Shown one piece after another: positions 6,903-15,981 of a DNA stretch of 52,327 nt; the first letter of the stretch is position 1, and each line of letters begins with the position of its first letter. Made by a program: the position numbers and the translations under genes. Below the pieces are notes generated by a model. The model was not told the origin of the DNA, did not search any database, and was given only the letters and a program-made list of their open reading frames with translations. The DNA lies in the NCBI GenBank assembly GCA_944324845.1, contig CALUXX010000010.1, positions 1 to 52,327 on the forward strand, written 5' to 3'. The DNA comes from Candidatus Gastranaerophilales bacterium (GTDB taxonomy: Bacteria > Cyanobacteriota > Vampirovibrionia > Gastranaerophilales > Gastranaerophilaceae).

Positions 6903-8186
6903 TTACAAATTTTTAATTGCTTTATGTTGATTCTTATAAAATTCTTTTTTTCTTTTATATCGTTCTTTTGTTTTTCCAAACACAAAATTACTTAATAAGC
7001 GATATTTATAATATTTTAATCTTATTTTTCTCTTATTTTTTAACAAACTTATTAAATGTCTCATATCATTTCTTACCCAACCTGCAAACCTATAATTCTC
7101 ATTAAAATTTTGATAACCATAATATAGATGAAGAATATTTCTTAATTTATTTTCCGGTGAAACAAACCAATTTTCATTTTGAACATTCATATTTGTTGGC
7201 ATGATGCAAGACAAAACATCCGCCCAAAAATATGGGTTATAATAATCGTCAAAAATACTAATAAAGGTATTAAGCGAAAATTCTTCGTCAATTTTGAATA
7301 AAGGTTGATAAAGATAAGTTACATCTTTTTCGAAAAATTGTGCTTCATATAACACAGAGCTAGAAATACCAACAACTTTTTTAATTTCATCTCGCATCAG
7401 TAAATGATATGTTGGCACAGTATCTAATTTTTGAATATAAGGTGTCGTTGCAATATATTCTTCAACCTCATCATTCCAAGGTTTATAAGGATGCGGAGTA
7501 TAATAAATTTTTGAATATTGCTTAGATAATTCTTCCATCTCGTTCTTAAAATGAAGAATGTTTAGCATAACCCCCTCTTTATCAGTTGATTTATCGCTAT
7601 ATGTTTGTCCAACAAAGAGACAACTATTATCTTCCAAATAATCTAAATACTTTAATTCATTTTTTGTATAAACAAAATGTTTCCAATATTTAGCATAAAA
7701 CAAAAACTTTTCTTTCTGAACTTTGTACTTATTTAATTTTTCAAAAATTTGCTCATCGTTTGTATTAATCATTAAAAAAGTATCATCAAATAATTTCCAA
7801 GAATGATACCAAAAATTAACAAACTTTATGTTTAAATCAGTTAAAATTTGTCTTAAATCAAGACCTAATTCGCATCCAAAAACAAATGTTTCTGAATCAA
7901 TAAAAGAATTAAGATAATCTATTGATTCTTGTTTAATTTTCGATACATCATAAGAGAAATAGCTATCGGTAATATCGTTGTAATTGCTTAATTCATAAAA
8001 ATGTTTTCTTGAAAATGTTTCACCTATTGAATTTTGCATATCTTTTAATTGAACTATTTTTAATCCGGTTGTCATTTCAACTAAAACATTAAAAATATCA
8101 ACCAGGTACCAATGATAAACCCCAAATGGATTATCAGGAACTTCGTGATATAAAAAATCCCAAACAAAAACTAGTTTCTTAATCAT
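6903..8186 (-). CDS. Putative surface-polysaccharide glycosyltransferase (GT-B-like, family uncertain)
   Basis: 427 residues, no signal peptide. Pattern elements that recall capsule/sialyl-type GT-B transferases are KIYYTPHPYKPWNDE near residue 230, DTVPTYHLLMRDEIKKVVG and then GISSSVLYEAQFFEK near 275-290, where the Ser-Ser segment and following Glu would bind the nucleotide. The last 45 residues are very basic (KNKRKIRLKYYKYRLL and so on), as seen in membrane-associated transferases. It is 14 bases downstream of the SDR gene and belongs to the polysaccharide operon. I do not recognise a named family, so the call rests on these motifs and the context. Confidence 0.55.
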   Translation of the reverse strand: MIKKLVFVWDFLYHEVPDNPFGVYHWYLVDIFNVLVEMTTGLKIVQLKDMQNSIGETFSRKHFYELSNYNDITDSYFSYDVSKIKQESIDYLNSFIDSETFVFGCELGLDLRQILTDLNIKFVNFWYHSWKLFDDTFLMINTNDEQIFEKLNKYKVQKEKFLFYAKYWKHFVYTKNELKYLDYLEDNSCLFVGQTYSDKSTDKEGVMLNILHFKNEMEELSKQYSKIYYTPHPYKPWNDEVEEYIATTPYIQKLDTVPTYHLLMRDEIKKVVGISSSVLYEAQFFEKDVTYLYQPLFKIDEEFSLNTFISIFDDYYNPYFWADVLSCIMPTNMNVQNENWFVSPENKLRNILHLYYGYQNFNENYRFAGWVRNDMRHLISLLKNKRKIRLKYYKYRLLSNFVFGKTKERYKRKKEFYKNQHKAIKNL

Positions 8187-8200
8187 TTTATCCTCCTCTC

Positions 8201-8941
8201 TTATAATGAAGCTCCGCCGTCAATTGGCAATACTACACCGGTTAAATAACTGGCATCATCAGAAGCCAAAAATGCAACTACCTTTGCTACTTCTTCTGGC
8301 TGCCCTAACCTACCTAAAGGAACTCTTTCTGCATATACCTTTGGATCTCTATCCCCTAATATAGGAGTTTGAATAATACCTGGACAAATACAGTTTACCC
8401 TTACACCTTCTTCTCCATAATTTTTTGCCATTTGATGCGAAAATTGGATAACTGCAGCTTTCGTCGCACTATATGCATAAGAACGACCAGCAGCATAATG
8501 TTGAAGGCCTGCAATAGAACCATTATTTATTATTGTCCCTTTTTCTTTAACTAAATAAGGTTTTACATAACGAGATACCAAAAAAGTGCCTGTCAAATTT
8601 ATATCAATTGATTTTTTCCAATCCTCAACAGGCATTCTTTCAATCTCTTTTGAAGGGAGCATAACTCCTGCGTTATTGAACAAAATATCAATTTTGCCAT
8701 ATTTGTCAATAACATTATTTACCATGTCTTTTACTTCATTTTCATTAGAAACATCACAAGGAATAAAATAAGCCTCTTGTCCTTGTTGCCTAATTTCCAT
8801 TTCTATTTTTTTGCCTTTATCTTTATTACGACCAACCAAAACTGTTTTTGCATCTTCATGCGCAAAATATCTTGCAGTTGCCTCCCCAATACCAGAAGTT
8901 GCACCTGTTATAACGACAACTTTACCTCTAAAATTTTCCAT
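8201..8941 (-). CDS. Short-chain dehydrogenase/reductase
   Basis: A classical 246-residue SDR: Rossmann motif TGATSGIGEATA at residues 13-24, NNAGVM near 90, catalytic Ser in NNGSIAGL, YAYSATKAA (Tyr-x3-Lys) near 155, and the conserved C-terminal YLTGVVLPIDGG. Such enzymes oxidise or reduce a hydroxyl/keto group with NAD(P)H. In this operon a ketoreductase for a 4-keto- or branched sugar nucleotide is plausible, since rfbFGH produce a 4-keto-3,6-dideoxy intermediate and no standard abequose/paratose synthase is seen. It closely resembles FabG-type and glucose-dehydrogenase-type SDRs, so the sugar role is inference. A remnant of a second copy lies at 5046-5108. Confidence 0.85.
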   Translation of the reverse strand: MENFRGKVVVITGATSGIGEATARYFAHEDAKTVLVGRNKDKGKKIEMEIRQQGQEAYFIPCDVSNENEVKDMVNNVIDKYGKIDILFNNAGVMLPSKEIERMPVEDWKKSIDINLTGTFLVSRYVKPYLVKEKGTIINNGSIAGLQHYAAGRSYAYSATKAAVIQFSHQMAKNYGEEGVRVNCICPGIIQTPILGDRDPKVYAERVPLGRLGQPEEVAKVVAFLASDDASYLTGVVLPIDGGASL

Positions 8942-8953
8942 TTTTAATCCTTT

Positions 8954-9988
8954 CTATAACATTGCAGCACCTCCTTTCTTCAGAATAACTGATTGATTAA
9001 AGCAGTTAACTGTTTCAAAGATGCCTTTATCCAACTCTATAAGAGGTACCCCCCCCCCCGAAAATCCGCACAGCGCAAGGGTTTTGGAATTATTCATAAC
9101 AATTCCGGCATCTCTATCTGTGTCATCAAAATATTTTTTTACAACTTTAACGCGACTATTTTTAATTAAATTTGCAGCATTAACAATTTTTTCAGCAATT
9201 TCATCTATTGCTGCAAAATTTCCGCCCTGATTCATACTAGAAATATTGTATGATTGTGAACTTTCTCCATACATTGCTACTAAAAGTAAAAATTTTATTG
9301 CATCTTTTACATAAATATTATCACGCCTTGCAAAAGATGTTCCATTAAGAATTATATCTTCACCAGACAATGCATTTTTTATAAAATCAAAAAATGCCGT
9401 ATTTGGATAATATTTAGTAAATCCATAAACATAACTAAATCGTGCAATAACAACATCAACTCCGTATTGTTTACTGTATGACTTTCCAAGCGTTTCAACC
9501 ATTCGTTTACTTTGAGAATAAGGACATACAGGAGAATCTAAACTGTCAGTTACTGTAGTATCTTTTTCCTGAACAACTATATCTTTACCTGTGCAATTAC
9601 CATAAACCGTCGCAGAAGAAAAAATAATCATTCGACCTTTACCCTGATTCTTTAAGTAATCAAGGCAATTTTTTGTTCCTTCAATATTTGCATTAATAAT
9701 ATCAACCGGAAAACTACGAATTACATCTCCTGAAATTGCTCCTGCAGCATGAAATATATAGTCAAATTCTTCCGTAAATTTGAACGGTTCAGTGACATCT
9801 TGAATAATATATTTAAAATTATTATTATTTAGGTGTTTTGCAAAAAGATCTTTTATTTTACTTTCATTTCTAGCAAGAACAGTAACCTTAACATCACCAT
9901 ATTCCATTAACTTCTCTGTTAAATTACTGCCTATTAATCCAGTTGCTCCTGTGATAAGAATACTTTTATTTTTATATAAATTTTTCAT
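8954..9988 (-). CDS. NAD-dependent sugar epimerase/dehydratase with an 11-G tract
   Basis: 344 residues of the extended SDR type: ILITGATGLIGSNL (residues 10-23) binds NAD, FHAAGAISG and FSSATVYG follow, CPYSQSKRMVE gives the Tyr-x3-Lys pair near 157, and ARFSYVYGFTKY is the substrate-side motif. It probably epimerises, dehydrates or reduces a nucleotide sugar for the surface polysaccharide. A run of eleven G on the coding strand (9049-9059) encodes SGGGV about 30 residues before the end; the tail after it (ELDKGIFETVN) fits the family, so the gene is in the on frame. A one-base slip would replace the tail. The central 280 bases are duplicated at 5283-5562. Confidence 0.85.
   Translation of the reverse strand: MKNLYKNKSILITGATGLIGSNLTEKLMEYGDVKVTVLARNESKIKDLFAKHLNNNNFKYIIQDVTEPFKFTEEFDYIFHAAGAISGDVIRSFPVDIINANIEGTKNCLDYLKNQGKGRMIIFSSATVYGNCTGKDIVVQEKDTTVTDSLDSPVCPYSQSKRMVETLGKSYSKQYGVDVVIARFSYVYGFTKYYPNTAFFDFIKNALSGEDIILNGTSFARRDNIYVKDAIKFLLLVAMYGESSQSYNISSMNQGGNFAAIDEIAEKIVNAANLIKNSRVKVVKKYFDDTDRDAGIVMNNSKTLALCGFSGGGVPLIELDKGIFETVNCFNQSVILKKGGAAML
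9049..9059. repeat. Homopolymer of 11 C (11 G on coding strand), likely phase-variable
   Basis: Eleven consecutive C in an AT-rich genome, inside the C-terminal coding part of the epimerase. Long G or C runs in surface-polysaccharide genes are classical slipped-strand contingency tracts. I see no other G/C run of this length in the window. A shorter or longer run would change the last roughly 30 residues. Confidence 0.8.
9171..9450. repeat. 280-base near-identical repeat, copy B (in the intact epimerase)
   Basis: Partner of 5283-5562, same orientation. It covers the part from the Tyr-Lys-side ARFSYVYG motif to the KIVNAAN segment. About two differences over the whole length by eye. Confidence 0.9.
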
Positions 9989-10040
9989 ATTTTAGACTCC
10001 TATAAATTTTTTAGATTACAACTTCTTTTTTAAATTGTTT

Positions 10041-11140
10041 TTATTGTAGATCTTTTCCCTGTTGCATTTTTATACTTAAATATTTATTTAGTGGAACTTC
10101 TATACATTTATGCATAAAATACCTATAGTAAAAATTAAACATAATGATAAAATAAAATTCCAAACAGGAAATTGAATTAAATACATATTATATTTTTTCC
10201 ATACAGTACTCCATAAACACAATATTACTAAGCCATGCGAAATATATATAGCATAAGTATATTTTGCCAAATTTACAAATATATCTTTATTAAAAAATTT
10301 TGAAATAAAACCTTGATTAATTAAAAATAAGACCATTATTAAAACAAAAACTAAAACAAAAATAAAGTTATTTTCGAAATCAAGTCTACGAAAAAAGAAA
10401 TTATTAATTATAAAAAATAGACACATAAACTCTAATATTGAAATAAACATCTTATACCCAAAAGTTATTTTCAGATTTTTAATAATACTCTTATTATTTC
10501 TATACCACTTTGCAATAAAACAACCTAAACCTATCCCTCCCATAGCACGCAACATACCGGAATTTATAAAACAGCCGATTGTTTCCCAATTTGCCCAAGT
10601 AAAATGAATCAGAATAGAATAAGAAAAATAAACTAATAATGCTAAAATTAAATCTACATATTTAGAGCCCAAATTTTGATATAAATAATAATACAGGGCA
10701 AAAACCCACAACATAGCAGATACATACCAGAAAATATTTATCTCCGGATATAATCCCAATGTTAAACTTAAAGATGTACCATTAATACAAAATAGATTAA
10801 GTATTCCCTGGTAATAATTAAATTCATATATATGAAATTTCGAAATTAACCAACTTAAAAATAAAACAACAACAAACAAAGGATATACCCTCAAAAGTTT
10901 TTTCTGTAAAAAATTAATCAGAGGTTTTTCAAAATTATTTTTATACATGAAAAAGAATCCAGATATTATAAAAAATAAATCAACAGCTAGCATATCTTTA
11001 GAAGATATCTTATAGAGACTATTATAAAAATGAGTATCTGCAACAGTATGTAATGAGTGAACACAGTGACAAAGATGCCACATCACCACAGCCAAACACC
11101 CTACTATTCTCAAAAATTCAATATTCCTTATTTTTTGCAT
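10041..11140 (-). CDS. Acyltransferase-3 family membrane protein, C terminus frameshifted
   Basis: An integral-membrane O-acyltransferase (OafA/NodX type) that would acetylate or otherwise acylate the polysaccharide. The N terminus NIEFLRIVGCLAVVMWHLCH carries the catalytic His region, followed by DLFFIISGFFFMYKNNFEKP and about ten hydrophobic segments. The open frame stops at 10100 after FTIGILCINV. A one-base shift near 10115 instead gives YFMHKCIEVPLNKYLS, running to a stop at 10041-10043; this matches the usual family ending (a hydrophobic residue, then IEKP and KYL). The last roughly 25 residues therefore seem displaced by a single-base deletion. Activity may survive, since this tail is peripheral. 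It abuts the transketolase gene upstream with one base between stop and start. Confidence 0.75.
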
Positions 11141-11141
11141 A

Positions 11142-12026
11142 TTATACCCGTATTAATACCTCTAATTTCTTTTCTATATTTTCTTTTGTCAAACCATAAT
11201 ATTGCATTTTTTCTTCATAAGTACCATAGTTTCTAAAGATTTCACGAGGAAATGCAACTGATTCGATTTGAACAGGTTTGCCTTCAAATGATTTTGTAAT
11301 ATCAAATGTCAAACTACCTTCAAATTCCGGTTCAACTACTAAAATTTTTCCATTGTTATAATATTGACCTAAAGTTTCTCTATCAAAAGGTTCTAATGTT
11401 GTATAATAAAGAACTGTAACATCTTTACCTTTACAAACTTCCATAACCGCATCCAACATTATAGAAACTGCTATTACAGTTGCTTTCGAACCTTTCTGCA
11501 TAACAACAGCTTTTCCAAACTCAACATCAGGATCATTGTTTTGATTTGGATGATCACTAACTCTGAAAAATGTAGGATGACCATTTCTATATGTCTGATT
11601 AAACAACTGAATAAATTGTTTTGCACTACCGGGAGCAATAAATTCACACCCAGGAATCGCTTTTATTACATGTAAATCTTCTGCACAATAATGAGAATAA
11701 CCATATTTTGGATAATCTACAGCAGCACCCGTTCCAATAACATTTACACCTAATTTTTGATATGCTAAATCCATTTTTATTTGTTCTAATGTTCTTTCAA
11801 CAAGATAAGGTTGAATTCCGAATATAGTAGGCACCAAACCTCTTCGCGCCATACCTGCCGCTATAGAAAACATCCCATCTTCATAAATACCTACATTAGT
11901 ACATCTATCAGGAAATTCCTTTAACACATCTCTAATTGCCCACATTCCAATATCAACCGTAAAGAATGTTGTATCAGCTTCGTTTCTAATCATTTCTGCA
12001 ACACGTTTTAAAAATGCTCTTCTCAT
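11142..12026 (-). CDS. Split transketolase, C-terminal subunit (pair 1)
   Basis: 294 residues holding the pyrimidine-binding and C-terminal domains of a transketolase-like enzyme. The catalytic glutamate block VGIYEDGMFSIAAGMARRG lies near residues 56-74, GYSHYCAEDLHVIKAIPG near 120, and PTFFRVSD near 165. With the N-terminal subunit encoded just upstream (4-base overlap of stop and start) it would form a thiamin-diphosphate enzyme transferring a two-carbon unit. The operon context (CDP-sugar genes) suggests a ketosugar acceptor. It differs clearly from pair 2 at 15982-16935, so the two pairs are not recent duplicates. Confidence 0.85.
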   Translation of the reverse strand: MRRAFLKRVAEMIRNEADTTFFTVDIGMWAIRDVLKEFPDRCTNVGIYEDGMFSIAAGMARRGLVPTIFGIQPYLVERTLEQIKMDLAYQKLGVNVIGTGAAVDYPKYGYSHYCAEDLHVIKAIPGCEFIAPGSAKQFIQLFNQTYRNGHPTFFRVSDHPNQNNDPDVEFGKAVVMQKGSKATVIAVSIMLDAVMEVCKGKDVTVLYYTTLEPFDRETLGQYYNNGKILVVEPEFEGSLTFDITKSFEGKPVQIESVAFPREIFRNYGTYEEKMQYYGLTKENIEKKLEVLIRV

Positions 12027-12817
12027 GCTAATTCAACCTCCTTGGATAACATATCTAATTCTTCTGCATTCGGGGATTTGTGAAACCAAATATCGTTTTC
12101 TATCATTGTTTTTGAACCATATCCTCTTATAGTTTTTGCAATTACAGCCTTGGGTTTTCCATTTTTTAAAGTCTTTAATTCTTTAAATGTCTTTTCTAAA
12201 GCCTTCATATCATGACCATCAACTTCAATAACATCAAAATTAAAAGCAGATAATTTTGCTTTCATATCACCCATATCAACCATTGCACCAACTGAATTGT
12301 TATCATCAATAATGACAGTCAAATTATCAAGCTTTTTAGCAGAAGCAAAAATTAAACTTTCCCACATCGTCCCTTCACAAAATTCTCCATCTCCGCAAAG
12401 GACATAAACTGATGAAGGAGATTTTTTAATCTTATTCGCATTTGCAATTCCAACAGCAAAAGGTAAACCATGTCCTAATGAACCAGCATTATTTTCAATA
12501 CCACCTTCAAATTTTGTCAAATCTGTTTGAATACAATATCTGCTATCAAATTTGCCAATTTGAGGAGCAATTTCATCCATAGAAAAATAACCTTTTTCTA
12601 TTAAAACAGGATAAAGTGCCAATGTCGCCTGACCTTTAGAGATAATAAAAAAATCTCTATCAGCATCTTGAGCAAGCTCAGGACTCCAATTCATAATCTT
12701 GTCATATAAAACCCAAACCACATCAAGACAAGAAAAAACACTTTGAAGATTTCCATCTTGACATTTATGTGATAAATATAGGGCATTTTTACGTAAAATT
12801 TTACTTATTAGCTCCAT
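12023..12817 (-). CDS. Split transketolase, N-terminal (TPP-binding) subunit (pair 1, divergent)
   Basis: 264 residues. The diphosphate-binding motif is intact: LCGDGEFCEGTMWESLIFA to DDNNSVG. Two conserved transketolase positions differ: the GGHxGG-type segment reads KCQDGNLQSVFSCLD, and the SKGHA motif reads IISKGQATLALY, so two usually conserved histidines are lost. In pair 2 both are kept. This suggests changed substrate handling rather than loss of TPP binding. Translation is coupled: it overlaps the aldolase/GT fusion gene upstream by 17 bases and the C-terminal subunit downstream by 4. Confidence 0.85.
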   Translation of the reverse strand: MELISKILRKNALYLSHKCQDGNLQSVFSCLDVVWVLYDKIMNWSPELAQDADRDFFIISKGQATLALYPVLIEKGYFSMDEIAPQIGKFDSRYCIQTDLTKFEGGIENNAGSLGHGLPFAVGIANANKIKKSPSSVYVLCGDGEFCEGTMWESLIFASAKKLDNLTVIIDDNNSVGAMVDMGDMKAKLSAFNFDVIEVDGHDMKALEKTFKELKTLKNGKPKAVIAKTIRGYGSKTMIENDIWFHKSPNAEELDMLSKEVELA

Positions 12818-15800
12818 TATACTCTCCTTTTGTTTTTAAATATTTTTTAAATTTATGTCTTAAATCTCTTATTTCTATTTTCTTATGATACTGATATATT
12901 CTGAATAATACTTTCTTCCATAACCAATATGCTATTTTATTCGGTTTTTTGTTATATATATCAGCGTAATCAGCGTATGTTATATATTGATTAGAAACAT
13001 TTTTACGATTTGCTAAAGGTAATTTAGTAAATTCATAGTAGATTGAACTTCTAAATAAAGAACCCCAAATCTTTGTAAATAAATTTTGCGAATATACATA
13101 TTCACGAAAATCATTATTATCTTTTATTGTTCGATGTGTTGACTCTCTGCTACTCATTGAATTACATCCCCAACGGTAAAAGCCATATGGATCAAAGGTT
13201 TGATATACCCTATAATTCTTTTCTAATTGATAGTATAAAATCAAATCCGCAGATATACCTAAATCATCATTAAACCCACCTTGATTTATAACTGCGGCTT
13301 TATTATATACTGCGCCACAAGTCGGAACAGATCCACCGATATGTCCTGTAAATATAATATTATTTCTTGTCAATTTATAAAATTTATTTCTTGAACGTTG
13401 TTTCATCCACCAATCAGAAACATCCTTTATTATTTTTTTATGTGAGTCTGGATGATTTTTATCATACTTAAAGACATAATTAGATGTCGAAATTGCCCCT
13501 AAAGGTTTTGATTCATTGGAAGATAATACATCTATATTAAATTTCATTTTCTCTATTGCATACGGAAATAACATATCATCATCATGAAGCATCATAACCC
13601 ATGGTGCTTTTGCAAGATATATACCTCTATTAAAATTATCACCTGGTCTTAAATTTTTCTCATTCCTATAATATCTTATCTTATTTGATTTATAAGTTTT
13701 TACAAGCTTTTCTGTTCTATTTGGGAAACCATCATAAGGCTCATTATCTACAATCACAATATCCCAATCAAAGTCAACTGGAGTTTGTTTTATAACACTA
13801 TCAATTGCCTCCTTTAATAATTCAGTTCTTTTATATGTTGGGATAAATACTGTTATCAAAGGGTCTTTAGGTATATTATCCTCTTCATATAACAAATATG
13901 ATTTTATATTTTTTGTTAGTTCAAAACGATCAACTTTTGTATCATAATCAATAATATTATTCTTTCGCAAATAACTCTGCAAATTTTTTCTATAACACTT
14001 CTTTTTTCTATATGGAACGACCTTCTTTTTAATTAAAGAAACAAAACATTTAGGAATTAAAGAAACAAAATATAATTGCCAAATAGGTCTATTTGCCACT
14101 ATTGAAAGTGCCTTTCTATTTTTTATTATATCTGTTAAACAAAAGCCACCAAATTCGCGGGAAGTAAGCATGTTTTCAAAAGTAAAAGGACTGAAATCAT
14201 ATGTTTCAATTGGTAATACTTGCGCTTTATATTTATCATAAATTGTAGGCAAGCCCATAACTAAATCATACCAAGTCTTACCCCACTGTTTTATCAAATT
14301 TTTCGACCAAAAACTAGTTTGTGTTCTTTGAGGATTGCTAAGCAATAGACTTCCACTCCAACATGCAGCGTTTATTGGATTATCTTCCCAATATTGAAAA
14401 AATGCTATAGGCTGCCATAAACCATAATTAGAACTGTTTAATGGCTGATGTGCAATAACATTATTTATAAAAGTAGATTTTATAATCGAAAAACCTAATG
14501 TTTGAATTTCACGAATTTGATCTTTAAAAAATTCTGAACAATCATGATATTCTTTTTCTTTAACACTGTAAATGTCACGATATGTTTCCTGAACAACGAT
14601 TATGTCTTCATGCATATCAATATATTTACTTATTCCCCAAATACAATTCTTAATATTTATAGATAGCCCATCGCGCACTAACCAAATATATTCATACAGA
14701 TTTGAATATTTTTTATATGCATCAATAACCTTATTATCTATTGAAAAGCCATCGAAAACACCATCCCATCTATCATAGATCACATTATCATATTTTTGTG
14801 AATATTCTATTACAATATCCTTAGTTTTGTTATCATCGGAACTATCAAATATCCTCAAATCAATACCTAAATCCCAAAAACTTTTTGCACAAACTTCTAA
14901 ATAACCTTGAATTATTTCTGGTCTATTGGCAGTTATTATAGCTACGACAAGACGTTTATTCCATTTCTTTTTATTTGCCAAGCGTAGAGCATTTTGAGCT
15001 TTATCTTTTGTATAAATAATTCTTTCCTCAGGTGAAAGTAAACTAATTGCACTTTCCATAAGCTCTGCAGAAACTTTTTCTTCTTCAAAAAATCCTGCAA
15101 AATTAGGATTTGCATTATATTTTGCTGTTATATAGAATGGAATTGAATATCCCCATTTGGTCTTCTCATATATTTTCTTAATATATTTATCAAAAACATA
15201 CGTATATTTTTCTAAATCATAATTTCTACTAAATTTTTCATTCATCCATTTAGCAAATAATTCAGTATTTAAATTTCCGGCACCTCTTCCGATACCATAA
15301 ACACTAGCATCGATAATTAAATCTCTGTTTAAATTTTGTTCACAAAATTCACAAGCGACTTCAAATGCTTGCATAAGATTATTATGACCGTGATAACCTA
15401 CAGAAATTTCAGGACTTAAATTGGCATTTGCTAGGTTTAAATAATGGAGTAATTCATCTTTATACATTGTTCCCCAACTATCTACAACATAAATAGCTAA
15501 TGGATTTAGGGTACTATATAATTTCAGCATATCAATAAATTCTTCATCAGTATATTGACTAACTCTTGCTGGTTGTACACAAAGCTTATAACCCTTTTCA
15601 ACAATACCTTTACAATACTCAAAACCTTCTTTTAACATTTTTTTCCAGACAATAACTCGAATAATATCTGGACCTTCCGGAGTTGCTGGAGGCAATTTGT
15701 CTAAAGGAAAAGGATTTGAAACCTCAGCCATCAAAGCATATTGTACATTGGATTTTTTATTTTTTACGATAGATTTAAATTGTTCAATATTATTAAAAAT

Positions 15801-15965
15801 AGTTCTATTTTCATCATAAGATTCAGGTCTTAAGAACCCAATTTCTAAAATATCTACATTACTATCTTCAAGTTTTTCGGTTATATCCAGAATTTGTTCT
15901 TTTCCAAATTCCCAATCATTTATATAACCACCATCTCTTAACGTACAATCCAATAATTTTATCAT
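12801..15965 (-). CDS. Three-domain fusion: DRE-TIM aldolase/lyase plus two glycosyltransferase domains
   Basis: 1054 residues. Residues 1 to about 265 form a DRE-TIM (HMGL-like) metallolyase barrel: LLDCTLRDGGYINDW at the start, VGYHGHNNLMQAF as the metal His pair, and GIGRGAGNLNTELFAKW near the end, as in 4-hydroxy-2-oxovalerate aldolases and isopropylmalate synthases. From about residue 335, KRLVVAIITANRPEIIQGYL with LRIFDSSDDNKT looks like a glycosyltransferase domain. From about residue 700, PLITVFIPTYKRTELLKEAI, IVIVDNEPYDGFPNRTEKLV and MMLHDDDMLFP form a clear GT2 domain. Fusing a carbon-carbon bond enzyme to two transferases suggests substrate channelling: build a chain-extended sugar, then attach it. 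That is inference. Flanked by the two split transketolase pairs. Confidence 0.8.
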   Translation of the reverse strand: MIKLLDCTLRDGGYINDWEFGKEQILDITEKLEDSNVDILEIGFLRPESYDENRTIFNNIEQFKSIVKNKKSNVQYALMAEVSNPFPLDKLPPATPEGPDIIRVIVWKKMLKEGFEYCKGIVEKGYKLCVQPARVSQYTDEEFIDMLKLYSTLNPLAIYVVDSWGTMYKDELLHYLNLANANLSPEISVGYHGHNNLMQAFEVACEFCEQNLNRDLIIDASVYGIGRGAGNLNTELFAKWMNEKFSRNYDLEKYTYVFDKYIKKIYEKTKWGYSIPFYITAKYNANPNFAGFFEEEKVSAELMESAISLLSPEERIIYTKDKAQNALRLANKKKWNKRLVVAIITANRPEIIQGYLEVCAKSFWDLGIDLRIFDSSDDNKTKDIVIEYSQKYDNVIYDRWDGVFDGFSIDNKVIDAYKKYSNLYEYIWLVRDGLSINIKNCIWGISKYIDMHEDIIVVQETYRDIYSVKEKEYHDCSEFFKDQIREIQTLGFSIIKSTFINNVIAHQPLNSSNYGLWQPIAFFQYWEDNPINAACWSGSLLLSNPQRTQTSFWSKNLIKQWGKTWYDLVMGLPTIYDKYKAQVLPIETYDFSPFTFENMLTSREFGGFCLTDIIKNRKALSIVANRPIWQLYFVSLIPKCFVSLIKKKVVPYRKKKCYRKNLQSYLRKNNIIDYDTKVDRFELTKNIKSYLLYEEDNIPKDPLITVFIPTYKRTELLKEAIDSVIKQTPVDFDWDIVIVDNEPYDGFPNRTEKLVKTYKSNKIRYYRNEKNLRPGDNFNRGIYLAKAPWVMMLHDDDMLFPYAIEKMKFNIDVLSSNESKPLGAISTSNYVFKYDKNHPDSHKKIIKDVSDWWMKQRSRNKFYKLTRNNIIFTGHIGGSVPTCGAVYNKAAVINQGGFNDDLGISADLILYYQLEKNYRVYQTFDPYGFYRWGCNSMSSRESTHRTIKDNNDFREYVYSQNLFTKIWGSLFRSSIYYEFTKLPLANRKNVSNQYITYADYADIYNKKPNKIAYWLWKKVLFRIYQYHKKIEIRDLRHKFKKYLKTKGEYNGANK

Positions 15966-15981
15966 TTTAACCTCTTACTAA

